Assembly (NCBI GenBank): GCA_963210315.1
Contig: OY723301.1
Location: forward strand, 1,054,001 to 1,118,000
Direction of reading: 5' to 3'
Source of the DNA: Rhynchopus euleeides
Lineage: Eukaryota > Euglenozoa > Diplonemea > Diplonemida > Diplonemidae
Length of the DNA: 64,000 nt
Program-made: the position numbers and the translations under genes
Notes under the pieces: generated by a model
The model's input: only the letters and a program-made list of their open reading frames with translations
Database searches by the model: none
Told to the model about the DNA's origin: nothing
Shown here: positions 52,698 through 62,936 of the stretch, in pieces
Numbering within the stretch: position 1 is the first letter of the stretch
How the letters are laid out: each line of letters opens with the position of its first letter

Positions 52698-55600
52698 TTA
52701 CGGCACGAAGACTTGGGAGTTTCTGCGGGAGCTGGTGCGGGTGCGGTGGGGAGAGGCTTGTTCAGCACGGGACCGAGCTGAGAAGGACCTGGCATGGGAC
52801 AACGACGACGAGGCTGACCCCCGCCTGGGGCGTGCACTCTGCTGCGGCTGGGAGATGGTCTTCGCAGACGACGCAGATGCCTCCGCGCCACTGGGCACAA
52901 TGGAGAGCGACAGTGATATCGCAGACCCGTCACTGCTCAGCGACTTGAACTTCCAGGTGCGCGACATGCTGTCGCGCGAGGCAGGGTTGTCCGTCACAGA
53001 CACCTGCGACAGCTTCCGCTTGTCGACCGCGATGCGTGTCCCGTAGGTGCGGGGGGCATCCACCGTCTCCACCGTCAGACCCCCGGAGGTAGACAGCTTC
53101 AGGGAGAGGACTGTGGAGGGCTGGTGCCCGGTGGACCCTGTGCCGATCACCTTCCACTGCGACTCGGCAGATGCCGTGTGGTGGCCTGCAGGCGCGTCGG
53201 CGATCTCCATCACACCCTGCTGGAAGCGGGATTTGTGGGCCGACATGGCGATCTGCTGCTCCTTCTCGGCGACGAGCTGCTGCCAGATGTCGACCTCCTT
53301 CTGCCAGTCCTCGTCGCGCCGGGCGATCTCCATCTTGCTCTGCAGCTTGATGGCATCCATGTCCTTCAGGACCTGCTCGCAGAAGGCGGCGATCTGCGCA
53401 TCATGCTCCGCCTCCTGCTCCTTCAGCTTCGCAGTGTGGTCACGGTTCTCATCCGTCGCACGCCGCAGCCTGCTCTGCAGGTCGCGCAGCGTCTTCTCCT
53501 TCGCCTCCTGGTCCTGCGGCGAGGTGCTGTTGATGCTGAAGTCTGTCTGCGCCTCTGCCGCCTGCACATCGCTCTGCGGGGCGTAGGTTCCCGACGAGCA
53601 GGTGATGGGCTGTGCGGAGGTGCGCCCCTGCGCGTCCTTCACAGCCTCGAGGTGCTTCTCGCGGAGCCGGACCACCTCGTCACGCAGCGAGGCTGCCTCT
53701 GCGGCAGCGGCCTGCACTGCCTCCGACAGCGACCTGTTCTGCAGGCGCACCTCAGTGAGCGTCTCCTCGTGCTTCACAGCCTCACGCTGGTAGACGTCAA
53801 CAGTCTTCGCCTTCAGGTCCACCGTGTGGCGTGCCTCGTCGAGCTCCGCGCGGATGCGGTTCAGCTCAGCCTCCGCATCGTCAGCTCGCTTCCTGAGAGG
53901 TGCCTGGTCCTGCACCATGGCACGCAGTGTGTCCTCTGTCTTCTTCAGCTCCGCGCTGAGGGTCCCACGGAGTGCCTCGTCCTGTGGTGGTGGTGGTGTG
54001 GGCGTGTTGCACGGATGGATGGGGGTTTTTTTTCGCGGCGGCAATGCGATGGGGGCCTCCACCAAACTGCAGCCCTCCCGCCAGCATACCTCGCCACCCT
54101 CACTGGGGGCGCCGCGTGCGTAAGGGGGTGTCACACCCCCAATCACCTCGGGCGAGGCGAAGCTGGCAGACTCGCTCTTCTGCGCAGGGGTCTGCGGGTG
54201 GCTTGCCGTCCCACCGTAGGCCTGTGCAGGGGAGATGTGGTGGGTGTTGGGGAGCAGACGGCCTGCAGATGGTCTCCCCCACTCCACACAGATGCAAGTC
54301 ACATACCATTTTGGAGAGGAACTTGCACCAGGCAAGCCAGTTGTCGCGCGACTGGGTCCGCAGCAGGAAGGCCTGTGGGAAGGGTGGGAAGGCGGTGTGA
54401 TGTTGGACAGGAGTTGCTGCATCATGCATGTGTGTGGAGGGGGTTGTGAGGCGGCACGTAAAAAGGCAGACCTGTGTCGACAGCGCATTGTCGTGCTTCG
54501 GGATGAACCCGAAGTAGAAGGAGTTGGGGTCGGTGGCCTTGGGGTGCATGCTCGTCACCCCCATCACGCGCTGCGACCCGTCACTCAGATGCGACGCATC
54601 AGGCACAAACCGCGACACAAACGTCTGCTGCGAGGCGTAATACCTGCGGAGGGCAAAATGACATTTGATTTGGGCTCGCTTCAACCACACACCCCACCCC
54701 ACCCACCCACCTACCCGACACACACCTGACTCCTTTAGCGAGTGCGGAGTTGCTCGCATCCTCTTGCTTCTCAAAATACTGGAGGCACTGATGGTCAGCC
54801 GCGAAGTGGCGTTTCTTCCACTGGGCTGGGGCGTTATGCGTGACAGTCCCCAGCTTATACAGGTCACCCTGCATCGCATCCGGCGTACTGCTCACCCTGT
54901 CGAGGCTGGCCGCCAGGCTGCTGCTGCCCTGCGACGCCAGCTGCCTCCGGACGACCTTCAGCTCATCCTCCGCACGCTTATACGCCTGCTCCGTCGTCTT
55001 CAGCAGCTGCGACTGCGATAGCCTCTGCCTCTCGGACTCCGCCCGCGCCTGCTCCGCCCGCCGCAGATCCGACTCCATCTGTGCCGGGGCCTGCACCCCT
55101 GCAGCCCTCTGCTGCGCCAGCTCCCCCTGCAGGGCTGTGATGGAGTCCGTCAGCTCCGCATTCCGCCTCCCCGCGGCATCCAGCTCCGCCTCCAGCAGGG
55201 CACACATCTTCTGCGCGTCAGGCGCCGACGCGGCGCGCAGCGCCTCCGCCTCCTCCTCCAGCTTGGCAGCAGCATCGAGGGTTCCCTGCAGCAGCTCCTC
55301 CACACGCCGCCCCACGTGGTTCACCAGACGGGGCACCGTGTCGAAGCTGACGCGCTGCAGCTCCCCTGGGATGAGCCTCTCGAGCAAACCCTCTGCCTCC
55401 CGCTGCGCGGTGTCGAGGTCACCCTGCACCTTCTGGAGAAGGGCGCCTGCCTGCTCGGTCAGCATGCCAGCCTCATCGAAGCCACGCTTCAGCGAATCGT
55501 ATTCCTCCTGAGACACGGAGCCGCTCTGCTGCTGCTGCGCCGATTTGAGGCTCAAGTTTTCCTTCCGGAGGGCTTGTATCACAGCCTCCTGCTGCACCAG

Positions 55601-56086
55601 CTCCTCCTCCTGCTCGACGAGCATCTGATTCTTCTTCTCAAGGGCAGACGACTCCGCAGCCAGGCTCGCGCGGAGCTGCATCACCTCCTCCCGCATCATG
55701 CTGTCTGCAGGGTTTGCGGAGTGAGACGGCGGGGCTGCCACACCACCTCCCCCACCGCCTTCCCCAGCCGGTGTCTGCGAGGCAGTCCTTTGCGAAGGTG
55801 TGGAGGACGGCGCCCGCGAGGGCCTGTCAGGTGTGTTCCCCGAGTGGGATGGGTACAGCGGTGGCCTGCTGAACACCGCACCTCCGGCAGTTGGGTCGTA
55901 TGCCGGAGGGGGCGCGGACAGCGAGCCCGACCTGGAGGAGGCTGAGGCAGCTGGGTGGGGTGGCGGCGGTGGCGGCGGCGGGGGAGGTGCGGGGTTGGAG
56001 TTGTGGCTTGGGGGGAGGTCAAAATCGCCTGATATGCCGAGCTGCTCGCCGCGCATATACTGTTCGAAGAGGTTATCTCGCGGCAT
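52698..56086 (-). CDS. PH-domain coiled-coil protein, five exons
   Basis: Exons: 56086-54726, 54643-54472, 54372-54307, 54221-54090 and 53981-52698. Introns are 82, 99, 85 and 108 nt with donors GTGTGT, GTCTGC, GTATGT, GTATGC and acceptors CCGCAG, CCACAG, GCACAG, CCACAG. The joined frame is 1004 aa. The ATG (56084-56086) follows CCCCCCCCGCAG. After a Pro-rich head (1-135) comes a coiled coil (about 150-425), then a PH domain built across exons 1-3: GDLYKLGTVTHNAPAQWKKR, then YYASQQTF, SFYFGFIP and FLLRTQSRDNWLAWCKFLSK. A second coiled coil (about 575-840) and a Ser-rich basic tail follow. PH domains bind phosphoinositides or proteins; a membrane-cytoskeleton tether is plausible. The fourth intron keeps the frame open, so its removal is inferred. 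Confidence 0.82.
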
Positions 56087-58125
56087 GTGCTGCGGGGGGG
56101 AGGGGAGGGGGCACCAGCGAGAGGGGGGCAGAGGGGGGTGCGGCAGCTGTCCCCTTGACACGTTGTGGAGTCGACTCTAGACTCCTCCCCTACTGCTCGC
56201 TGGTGGGATGTGTACGGGGGTGGGGATGGAGGGAGGGATGGGTAGGGGGCGCGCGGTGGTGGCGGCGCCCCGCTCCCTCCTGGACCTGTTGTGTAGATGG
56301 GTGTGGGTGTGGGTGTGGGTGTGGTGGTGGTGGTGGTGAAAACAAGAAGCGCAACAACCGCCCCACGGTGAAGTGTTCGTTGTGAGGGTGATCTGCCTCT
56401 CTCTCCCGCTGCAAACTCCCAACGTAAACTCGAGATGGTGGTGGTCGGTGGTGTGTTGCGATACATATGGAGATGGGAGAATAGGAGAGCCGTCGAGAGA
56501 GAGGGGGTGGGGTTCGGTGGAGGGGGGAAGGGGTGCCATCGCGTCGGGGATTTGGTGTATACTTTCGTCACGCCCGCACACAGGCCAGCCCGCTCTCCGC
56601 ACGGAACGTGCACAAAGCTGCCAAGGGGAGAGAGGGCTCCTCTGTAGTGATGCGGAAGAAGGGGATGGGGGGATGGGGGGGGGGGGGGGTGCCCAGCGCC
56701 CCCTTGCTTACTTTGCTTGCTGCGGCGCGAGCCGAAAGGCAAGACCCTCGCAAGCGGTGCGCCGGCAGGGAGCCCGCAATGCATCATACCAAGGTAGTGG
56801 GGCCGTCGCCTCCCCCCACAACAAGCAGGGCGAGGGCAGTTTTTTTCGGAGGGAGTACAAACAAACCATGGGTGGGGACGAGGCAGGCCTTCGTCCTCTG
56901 TGCCCCAGGCTTCTGGATCTTCGCCAATTCTGGGAAGGTTTTCGACAACAACAAAAAACCGCTCGGGGGGCCCTCGCTACCAGTCACAGCTCGTCACAGC
57001 TCGTCAGTGAGGGGAAGTGGGGCCGTGGCTCACTTTTTCTCTCTCAGTCACATCTGGTAGCGAAGGCCCCCTCGGGGATATTTTTGGAACTGCTATGACA
57101 GTATGTCACATCCACCCAAGTGTGATCTGGAAGGGCGTACACAACCCGACAAGACAGCCGCCCGATCCCCTCCGGACCGGCGGAAGGCTTTATTGAACAG
57201 TGGAACGATATATTTTGCCGTGCTCTTCGCAGCTCCCGGATGAGGAGAGCTGCCGTTTCAACTCCTTCTTTTTGCGCGTCTCCCGTCAGGTAGATCACCG
57301 TTCGCTTCTTTTTTTCCCGCACATTCCGATCGTGACGCAGAGTCATAATAAAAAGGTCAAAACAGTCGTGAGAGAGAGAGTGGGGTGGGGTGGGGTAGAG
57401 TAGTAGGGCAGATGAAGGGGGTTTTCAGCAGATGGGTTATGAAAATGCAACAAATACACATGGAAGTTTCAGAGAACTGCAACACACCCCCTCCCTCCTC
57501 GCTCGGCGTGGTTACAAACGAGCAGGAGGAGGTAGGTCGGGGAGAGGGGGGGGGGGGGGGGGGGCGACGGGGGGGAGGAAGGAAAAAGGACAGCCGGAAA
57601 AAAAAGGTGCGGCAAAAATACAAACAATGCGTCTGCATTATCTCCAAACCCTCCCCACCCGACTTACCCCCCAAAAAAGCAAGTACCGCGTGTTGGGGGC
57701 TGAGCGGCTTTCGTTATACAAATAGTAGTGTGAGATACAAGACAACCCGTGGTGTGGTTTACAATAGGAGGCAGTGGAGAGTTGTGGGGGGGGGGGGGGG
57801 GGGACTGGCAGTGCGGCAGCTACACGCGCACGCCAATCCATTTCCTGTTTAGTGGAGGGGCGGCACCGCCCACACTGTGTACACAGAGGGGAGAGGCAGT
57901 GTTCGCCGTATCGATGTCGAGGAAAATGCATCAAAACACACCAGTTTCAACACCGTTGCTTGCGAACACCCCCCCCCCTCCCACCAGACATGAAGTTATA
58001 ATAAAGTTATTTCGGGAGGGGGGGCTTTTTGGCGGAGGCAGGCGGCGCACATATCAACGCCAACCCAAACCGTCCAGACCCCCCCCACCCTTTGACGCCT
58101 CAGCCAGGCCATAATAAAAGACTTC
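56087..58125. other. Long intergenic interval; one MITE, no gene seen
   Basis: It contains a GTGGGT microsatellite (56293-56335), G-runs near 56676-56690, 57548-57562 and 57786-57802, and the MITE at 56965-57071. Frames across it are low-complexity. Confidence 0.5.
56965..57071. mobile_element. 107-bp palindromic MITE, copy 2
   Basis: The ends are GGGGGGCCCTCGCTACCAG and, inverted, CTGGTAGCGAAGGCCCCC; inside are repeated GTCACAGCTC units. Same ends and size as 23944-24052. The flanks CTCG and CTCG could be a 4-bp target duplication. Confidence 0.7.
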
Positions 58126-58620
58126 TCAGTAGCAGTGAGGGTCTTTGTTTGCAGGCCAGAGGGAGCCACCCCAGCCGGGGTTGAACCCGACGGGCCCCCC
58201 CCAGCGGACCCATGGGGGGCAGTCCTTCCCACCCGGGACGTAGAACGGCTGGATGCTGTGCATGGGTGGCGGGGAGCAAGGGCTGAATCCCTGGCGCAGG
58301 CCAGGGGGGAGAGGCGATATGTCGCAGGGGCTGCGGAGGAGGGGCGATCTGTCGCAGTTCCAGTTGGGCGCGCAGCGCTGCTGGGGGATGTTGCCGCTGA
58401 AGCAGCAGCAGGCGCCCACCTGGGTCCCCATGCCGCCGCAGCAGGCCCCCCCCTGTCCCTGCATGTCATACGCACCCTGGCGCTGCATATACTCCTCCCG
58501 CTGGCCAGGGGGCACTATGGCAAGAGCCCCGGAGTCCACCACACCCTGACCGTACTGCCCGTAGCCTCCAGCAGGGGGTGAGGGAGACACCTGCCCACCC
58601 TGGCACGCAGTGCACGACAT
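58126..58620 (-). CDS. Small Cys/Gly/Pro-rich protein, unknown
   Basis: 164 aa from the ATG at 58618-58620, which follows CCCTTCCAG, a likely acceptor. It has fourteen or so cysteines, including MSCTACQGG at the start, GGACCGGMGTQVGACCCF and PNWNCDRSPLLRSPC, among Gly, Pro and Gln. There is no signal peptide or membrane span. Upstream frame extension is proline-rich leader sequence and was left out. I do not recognise the family; metal binding or palmitoylation of Cys clusters is possible. Confidence 0.6.
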   Translation of the reverse strand: MSCTACQGGQVSPSPPAGGYGQYGQGVVDSGALAIVPPGQREEYMQRQGAYDMQGQGGACCGGMGTQVGACCCFSGNIPQQRCAPNWNCDRSPLLRSPCDISPLPPGLRQGFSPCSPPPMHSIQPFYVPGGKDCPPWVRWGGPVGFNPGWGGSLWPANKDPHCY

Positions 58621-59260
58621 GGCTGGAAGGGTGTGAGGTGTGGTGTGGTGTAATAGGGGCGGGGTGGGGGCTGTGAGGAGGGTGGTGGTGGAGGGTGTGC
58701 CGTCGCCTGACCCCTGAGGGTGAAGTTGGGGTCTAGAAGTGTTCACGGGAGCAGAGGAGGGGCGGGGTGGTGAGGGTTGGGGGGGCGGGGGGGGGGGCTT
58801 CAAAACCAGAGCTTTTTTTTTTTGGTGTCGACAATCACAGGCACTGTGAGAGCTAGGCTACTACACAGACCCGTTCTGTCCCATTGTCGCCCATTTCCCC
58901 ACAAAGTAGGGTAGGGGGCAGTGTTCAGTATCTTCAGTGGTATAGGCGAGAACCGCCCTCAGACCCATTGAGCTTTTTTTTTCCTCCAACAACCGAGCAC
59001 CCGGGGCACACTCTGTGTAGAGTAGAGGATGTGCCCATGCATGGCGTTACCCGCCACACCAACCATCTATTTTCACCACACACCCACCCGCCCGCCCCGC
59101 CCTGTTAGAATAACCCTGCCTGAGGGGCGGGCTTTCATGTATACTCGCGTCCCTATCCCATCCCACCCCACCCCCCGCCAGGACACTGTTCCACTCCGCC
59201 CTGTTAAGTCCGGGTGTGAAGGGTATCTAGGGGGGAAGAAAAGGGTGTGTCGGGTCAGCA
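58621..59260. other. Intergenic; no gene seen
   Basis: It contains a T-run followed by GGTGTCGACAATCACAGG (58811-58840), a possible A-tailed retroposon end on the minus strand. No credible frame. Confidence 0.5.
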
Positions 59261-60805
59261 CTAGCACTGCATGTAATTGGAGGCGATGGCTGGCTCGATG
59301 AGATCGTGCATTGAGTTGTACCCGCAGGAGTGCAGGTTGCGGGTCTGCTGGATGACAGTGTCCTTCCTGGTCTGGGACCATTTCTTCCGCACCAGGAGGC
59401 AGTTGCCTTGCGCAGAGGACTTGTTGTATTCCCCCTCGTTGCGCATCTTGAGGAACAGCGGGATGTTTTGAGGACACGCCGCTTCGATCCCACCGGTGCG
59501 GCACCGCGTCACAGGGAGGACAATCTCGACCGGGATGAGGTCGTGTGGGTGCCCGCCCATGCTGCTCGGCTTTGCCCATACATTCGTTGCTAGCTTTCCG
59601 CCGTCAGTCAGCATCGCCAGGTGCATGTGCGCAAAGCGGGGCGTCCTCCCGTGTTCGAAACACCGCGCACCCGGTGTGGTCGCATGCGGCTGGTACACTC
59701 TGTTGCGGTTCAGCATCAGAGAGTACATCAGCTTGCTTTTGCTGTCGAACTGCAGGGGAGGAGAGGGGTGGGTGTGTGTGAGGGGGTTTGAACGTTGTGA
59801 CATTTCGGAAGCTAAATGCAGTCCCCCCCCCCTGCCCATATCCTCCTTCCCACCCCCCACCCCCCCCCCCTCCACTGAGCTGTCGAGAGACGTCATACCT
59901 TGGAGTAGTCGGGGTCGAAGTTGTTGATGCACATCCCGTCATTCCAGAACTCCAGCAGGAATGCGTGGATCATCTTGTTGAACTGCTCCTTCGTACAGCC
60001 GTGCGAATCCGGGGTGCAGGGGTGTACCTTTGGTGCGGGGTGACGTGACATGACATGCGCAGCGCAGTGTATCGCTCTCCGGGGCAAGATCTGCCGGATT
60101 GGATCACCAGCCGTATCACAACACCTCACCCCCCTCCCTGCTGGGCATGGCATTTATACACACCTGATTCGGGAGCAGTGCGAAGAAGTCAAAGTCATCA
60201 TCCGCATTCGACATCCCACCTGCACGCGCAGCTCCAATGAGCCCTCCCTCATCCAACCACCAATGCGTGTTGAGCCGCGTGAAGATCTTTTTAAACTTCG
60301 CAACATACTGCATGTTCAGCTCCGCATCGGTAAACTTATGCGGGCACGCATCCAGCAGAGACGTATCACTCCAGTCGATAGGAGGAGCGTTTATCAGCGC
60401 CTCCACATCCACAGAGGCACCGCCACCCGCCGCCACCACCACACCAGAACCCTTCTGCCTAAGGGGGTGTGCCACCTCTGCGTCTGCCTCCAGGTCAGGG
60501 TCATCATCCACTGTCTGCTGCACACCAGCATGGTGTGAAGCATGCGCGTCTCTCCCAGTGTGGCCGGTGAGAGGTTCGTCACGCCTGCGGTGGTGGTGAT
60601 GAGGCCTGTGCCGGTGTGTCGCAGCGGCGTCCCCCTCGCTGTCGGGATAGAGGTCGATGGGTGCGGACCACACCCGCCTGCCTGCCGCCGCAGACCCCGG
60701 TGCGTAGCGGCGCTCGTTGGGCTTGACTGTGCCCGCTGCGATCAGCATCCACACCAGCACCACGCCCACCGCCAGCAGCATGAACCTCAGCTTTGCATCT
60801 CTCAT
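59261..60805 (-). CDS. LicD/fukutin-like transferase, three exons
   Basis: Exons: 60805-60164, 60027-59899 and 59749-59261; introns of 136 and 149 nt have donors GTGTGT and GTATGA and acceptors CCAAAG and CCTGCAG, both in phase 0. The 419-aa product starts at the ATG 60803-60805. A signal anchor (LRFMLLAVGVVLVWMLIAA) is followed by a His/Asp-rich stem. HWWLDEGGLIGAARAGG then ADDDFDFFALL (about 181-211) is the LicD/fukutin signature with its acidic metal-binding cluster. The C-terminal part is Cys-containing (PGARCFEHGRT, VTRCRTGGIEAACP). Relatives transfer phosphocholine, ribitol phosphate or related groups to glycans, usually in the Golgi. The substrate cannot be told. Confidence 0.83.
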
Positions 60806-61561
60806 TGCGACACACAACCCCTCCACCTCGCCCAGCAGCGAGTGTGTGGTGTAGCGGTATGCGCGGCGGGTTTGCGCTAAGAGAAGAGAAGAACGAAGGG
60901 GCAGCAGATGCACCGAAGGGCACACCCAACCCGACCCAACCCCCCACCCCCTCCCGGGCCACCCGCCTCAGCTGCCCTAAGGCATCTGTTGTGGGGGTGG
61001 AGATCGCAGTAACAAAAATAGCTGGAGAGAGCGAGAGAGCCCGCTGTTGGAGAGCAGAGTTTTCTTCACACCCGATGTCGGAATAGATGCGTGCAGGGCT
61101 GTGCGGAGAGGTAGGGGGGTGGGGGTGGTGGTGGGGAGAGGGTGTCATCGGGACCTTTCATTTTTTTTGCATAGTTTGCCTGCCAGAAGGCAAGCCAGGC
61201 CCGTCCCCTCGGGGGCTCTGAGAAAGCAGCCCTGCCCCGCCATCTCTCTGTGCTAGGGACGAGAGAAGCAGAGGGGGCGAGCCTGGGCAAAGGAATGGGG
61301 GCAGGGGTGAGATGCCTGCCTCCACACACACAAGGGATGCACAAAGGGGAGTCCGCCCCATCCAAAGAACACAGGCGGGCCGATGCTATGCTTAAAACCT
61401 ACGAGAAAGGTATTGACCCCCCTCCCCCTCGGGGTGGCGCCTGCAGACGGCGCGGCTGTGCGGGGGGAAGTGAAAGGCGGTGCGGTGCGGGGGGGGAGGA
61501 GAGGGTGTCCCACACAGACACACCCCCCCCCCCCCCCCCTCAGGCCCCCCCCTGAGCTCCC
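60806..61561. other. Intergenic; no gene seen
   Basis: A C-run (61525-61541) precedes the stop of the gene to the right. No credible frame. Confidence 0.5.
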
Positions 61562-62347
61562 TCAGGCCGCCAGTGGGCCCCACGCTTGGCGGAGGGTTTC
61601 CATGACCTGTGAGGCGGGCCTGCCTCTGTGCGGCAAGGCAATCCCCTTGTGGTCGAACCCCGCAGTCGGCTTCAGGGCGACCGAGTGGCCCTGGCCACCT
61701 CCCCGAGGCGCGCTGTCGACAAGCAGCTCTGCAGCATGCTCGGGGGACACGGCTGTCTCGATGGGCACCCACACCTCCGCGAAGATGCCGGGCTTCTGCC
61801 TGTGGGCTGCCCACTCCGGTGTGGGCAGCCCGTTGACGAGGATCACGGCACGCCCACACGCAACCAGGTCTGCTAGTGTGAGAGACGGTATGAAGGACAT
61901 CACCCCCAACAGCCTCCTATTCCCATCGTTGACGTTGGCGGTGATGGAGAAGCTGCGGCACGCCTCGGCGTCACCCCCTTCGGCGGGGCTCTCTGCAGCC
62001 TCCGGTGTGATGAGGAAGTTGACGGTGACGCGTGCGTTTGCCGCATCCGCGCTCCTCTTGCCATCGCAGGCGATGGCCTCGATAACCGTTGCCTTCTGGT
62101 GGTGCTGCGGCCCGCCCTGCAGCAGCATCTCGCTGCAGCGGCCGACAGTCTGCCTGAACACGGCTCCCCCATCCTCCTGCAGGAAAAACTCCTCATGCCT
62201 GGGCGCGACCAGCGCATCCCCCATGCGGTAGCCTCCAAAGACCTCACCACGCTGTGTGTCGCTGAGCCTCGTGAGGTCCTCGAGAGTTCCTGCATACCGC
62301 CCGCTTCGCCCGTTGGAGCTGAAGGCCATGCATGGTGTGTCACCCAT
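61562..62347 (-). CDS. Hypothetical protein
   Basis: 261 aa from the ATG at 62345-62347. No signal peptide or membrane span. It has regular alternation of hydrophobic and charged residues (SFSITANVNDGNRRLLGVMS, then GIFAEVWVPIE) suggesting a folded beta-rich domain. No family recognised. The clean frame, the codon usage like that of neighbours and the position within the cluster support a real gene. Confidence 0.65.
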   Translation of the reverse strand: MGDTPCMAFSSNGRSGRYAGTLEDLTRLSDTQRGEVFGGYRMGDALVAPRHEEFFLQEDGGAVFRQTVGRCSEMLLQGGPQHHQKATVIEAIACDGKRSADAANARVTVNFLITPEAAESPAEGGDAEACRSFSITANVNDGNRRLLGVMSFIPSLTLADLVACGRAVILVNGLPTPEWAAHRQKPGIFAEVWVPIETAVSPEHAAELLVDSAPRGGGQGHSVALKPTAGFDHKGIALPHRGRPASQVMETLRQAWGPLAA

Positions 62348-62936
62348 CGTGGTGGTGTGTGGTGGCCACCGGTGCTAGCGAGGCCCTGGCAGAGTGGAGT
62401 GGGGTGGGGTGGGGTGGGATGTGTTGGGGTGATGTTAAGGAGGAGGAGGAGGTGGTGGGACTCTTGATCTCACAACAAAACCTTGCGAAAATTGAAAAGG
62501 GGGGAAAATAGTCAGGGGGGAGAGGGGGGATGAAGGGAGGGGGGTGGTTTCTGCGGTTGATGCACCCGTTTTGCCGAGAGGCAGGGTTCTCTCTCTCTCT
62601 CTCCCTCCAATGCATTGTCGCGGGAACGACAACCCACACAACCCTCACACAGGGGCAATGCAAAGCGATGCACACCGCCACACCACCTTGAGAGAAATGC
62701 ACATCAGCACAAAAACACGCAACATCCTGTGATCATCGCCCCACCCACCCCGCTTTCTGCCTCTCTGCCTGCCTGCATCCCTTCTCCACCTTCGGGATGG
62801 GAATCATCGACTGGACAGACAAGGCGCTGTCAGCACCCTTCCCACCAACGTTTGGTATCAGCGGAGGAGGGCACCGCCAACCGAACAGAAGGTCACCACC
62901 AGACAGAACAACATCACACATCCCCCCACCTCCACC
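62348..62936. other. Intergenic; no gene seen
   Basis: GGGGT repeats near 62398-62420 and a CT microsatellite near 62585-62605. No gene. Confidence 0.5.

Noticed and set aside
53124-54449. 441-codon plus-strand frame
   Set aside because: Leu/Arg-rich shadow of the PH/coiled-coil gene and crosses its introns.
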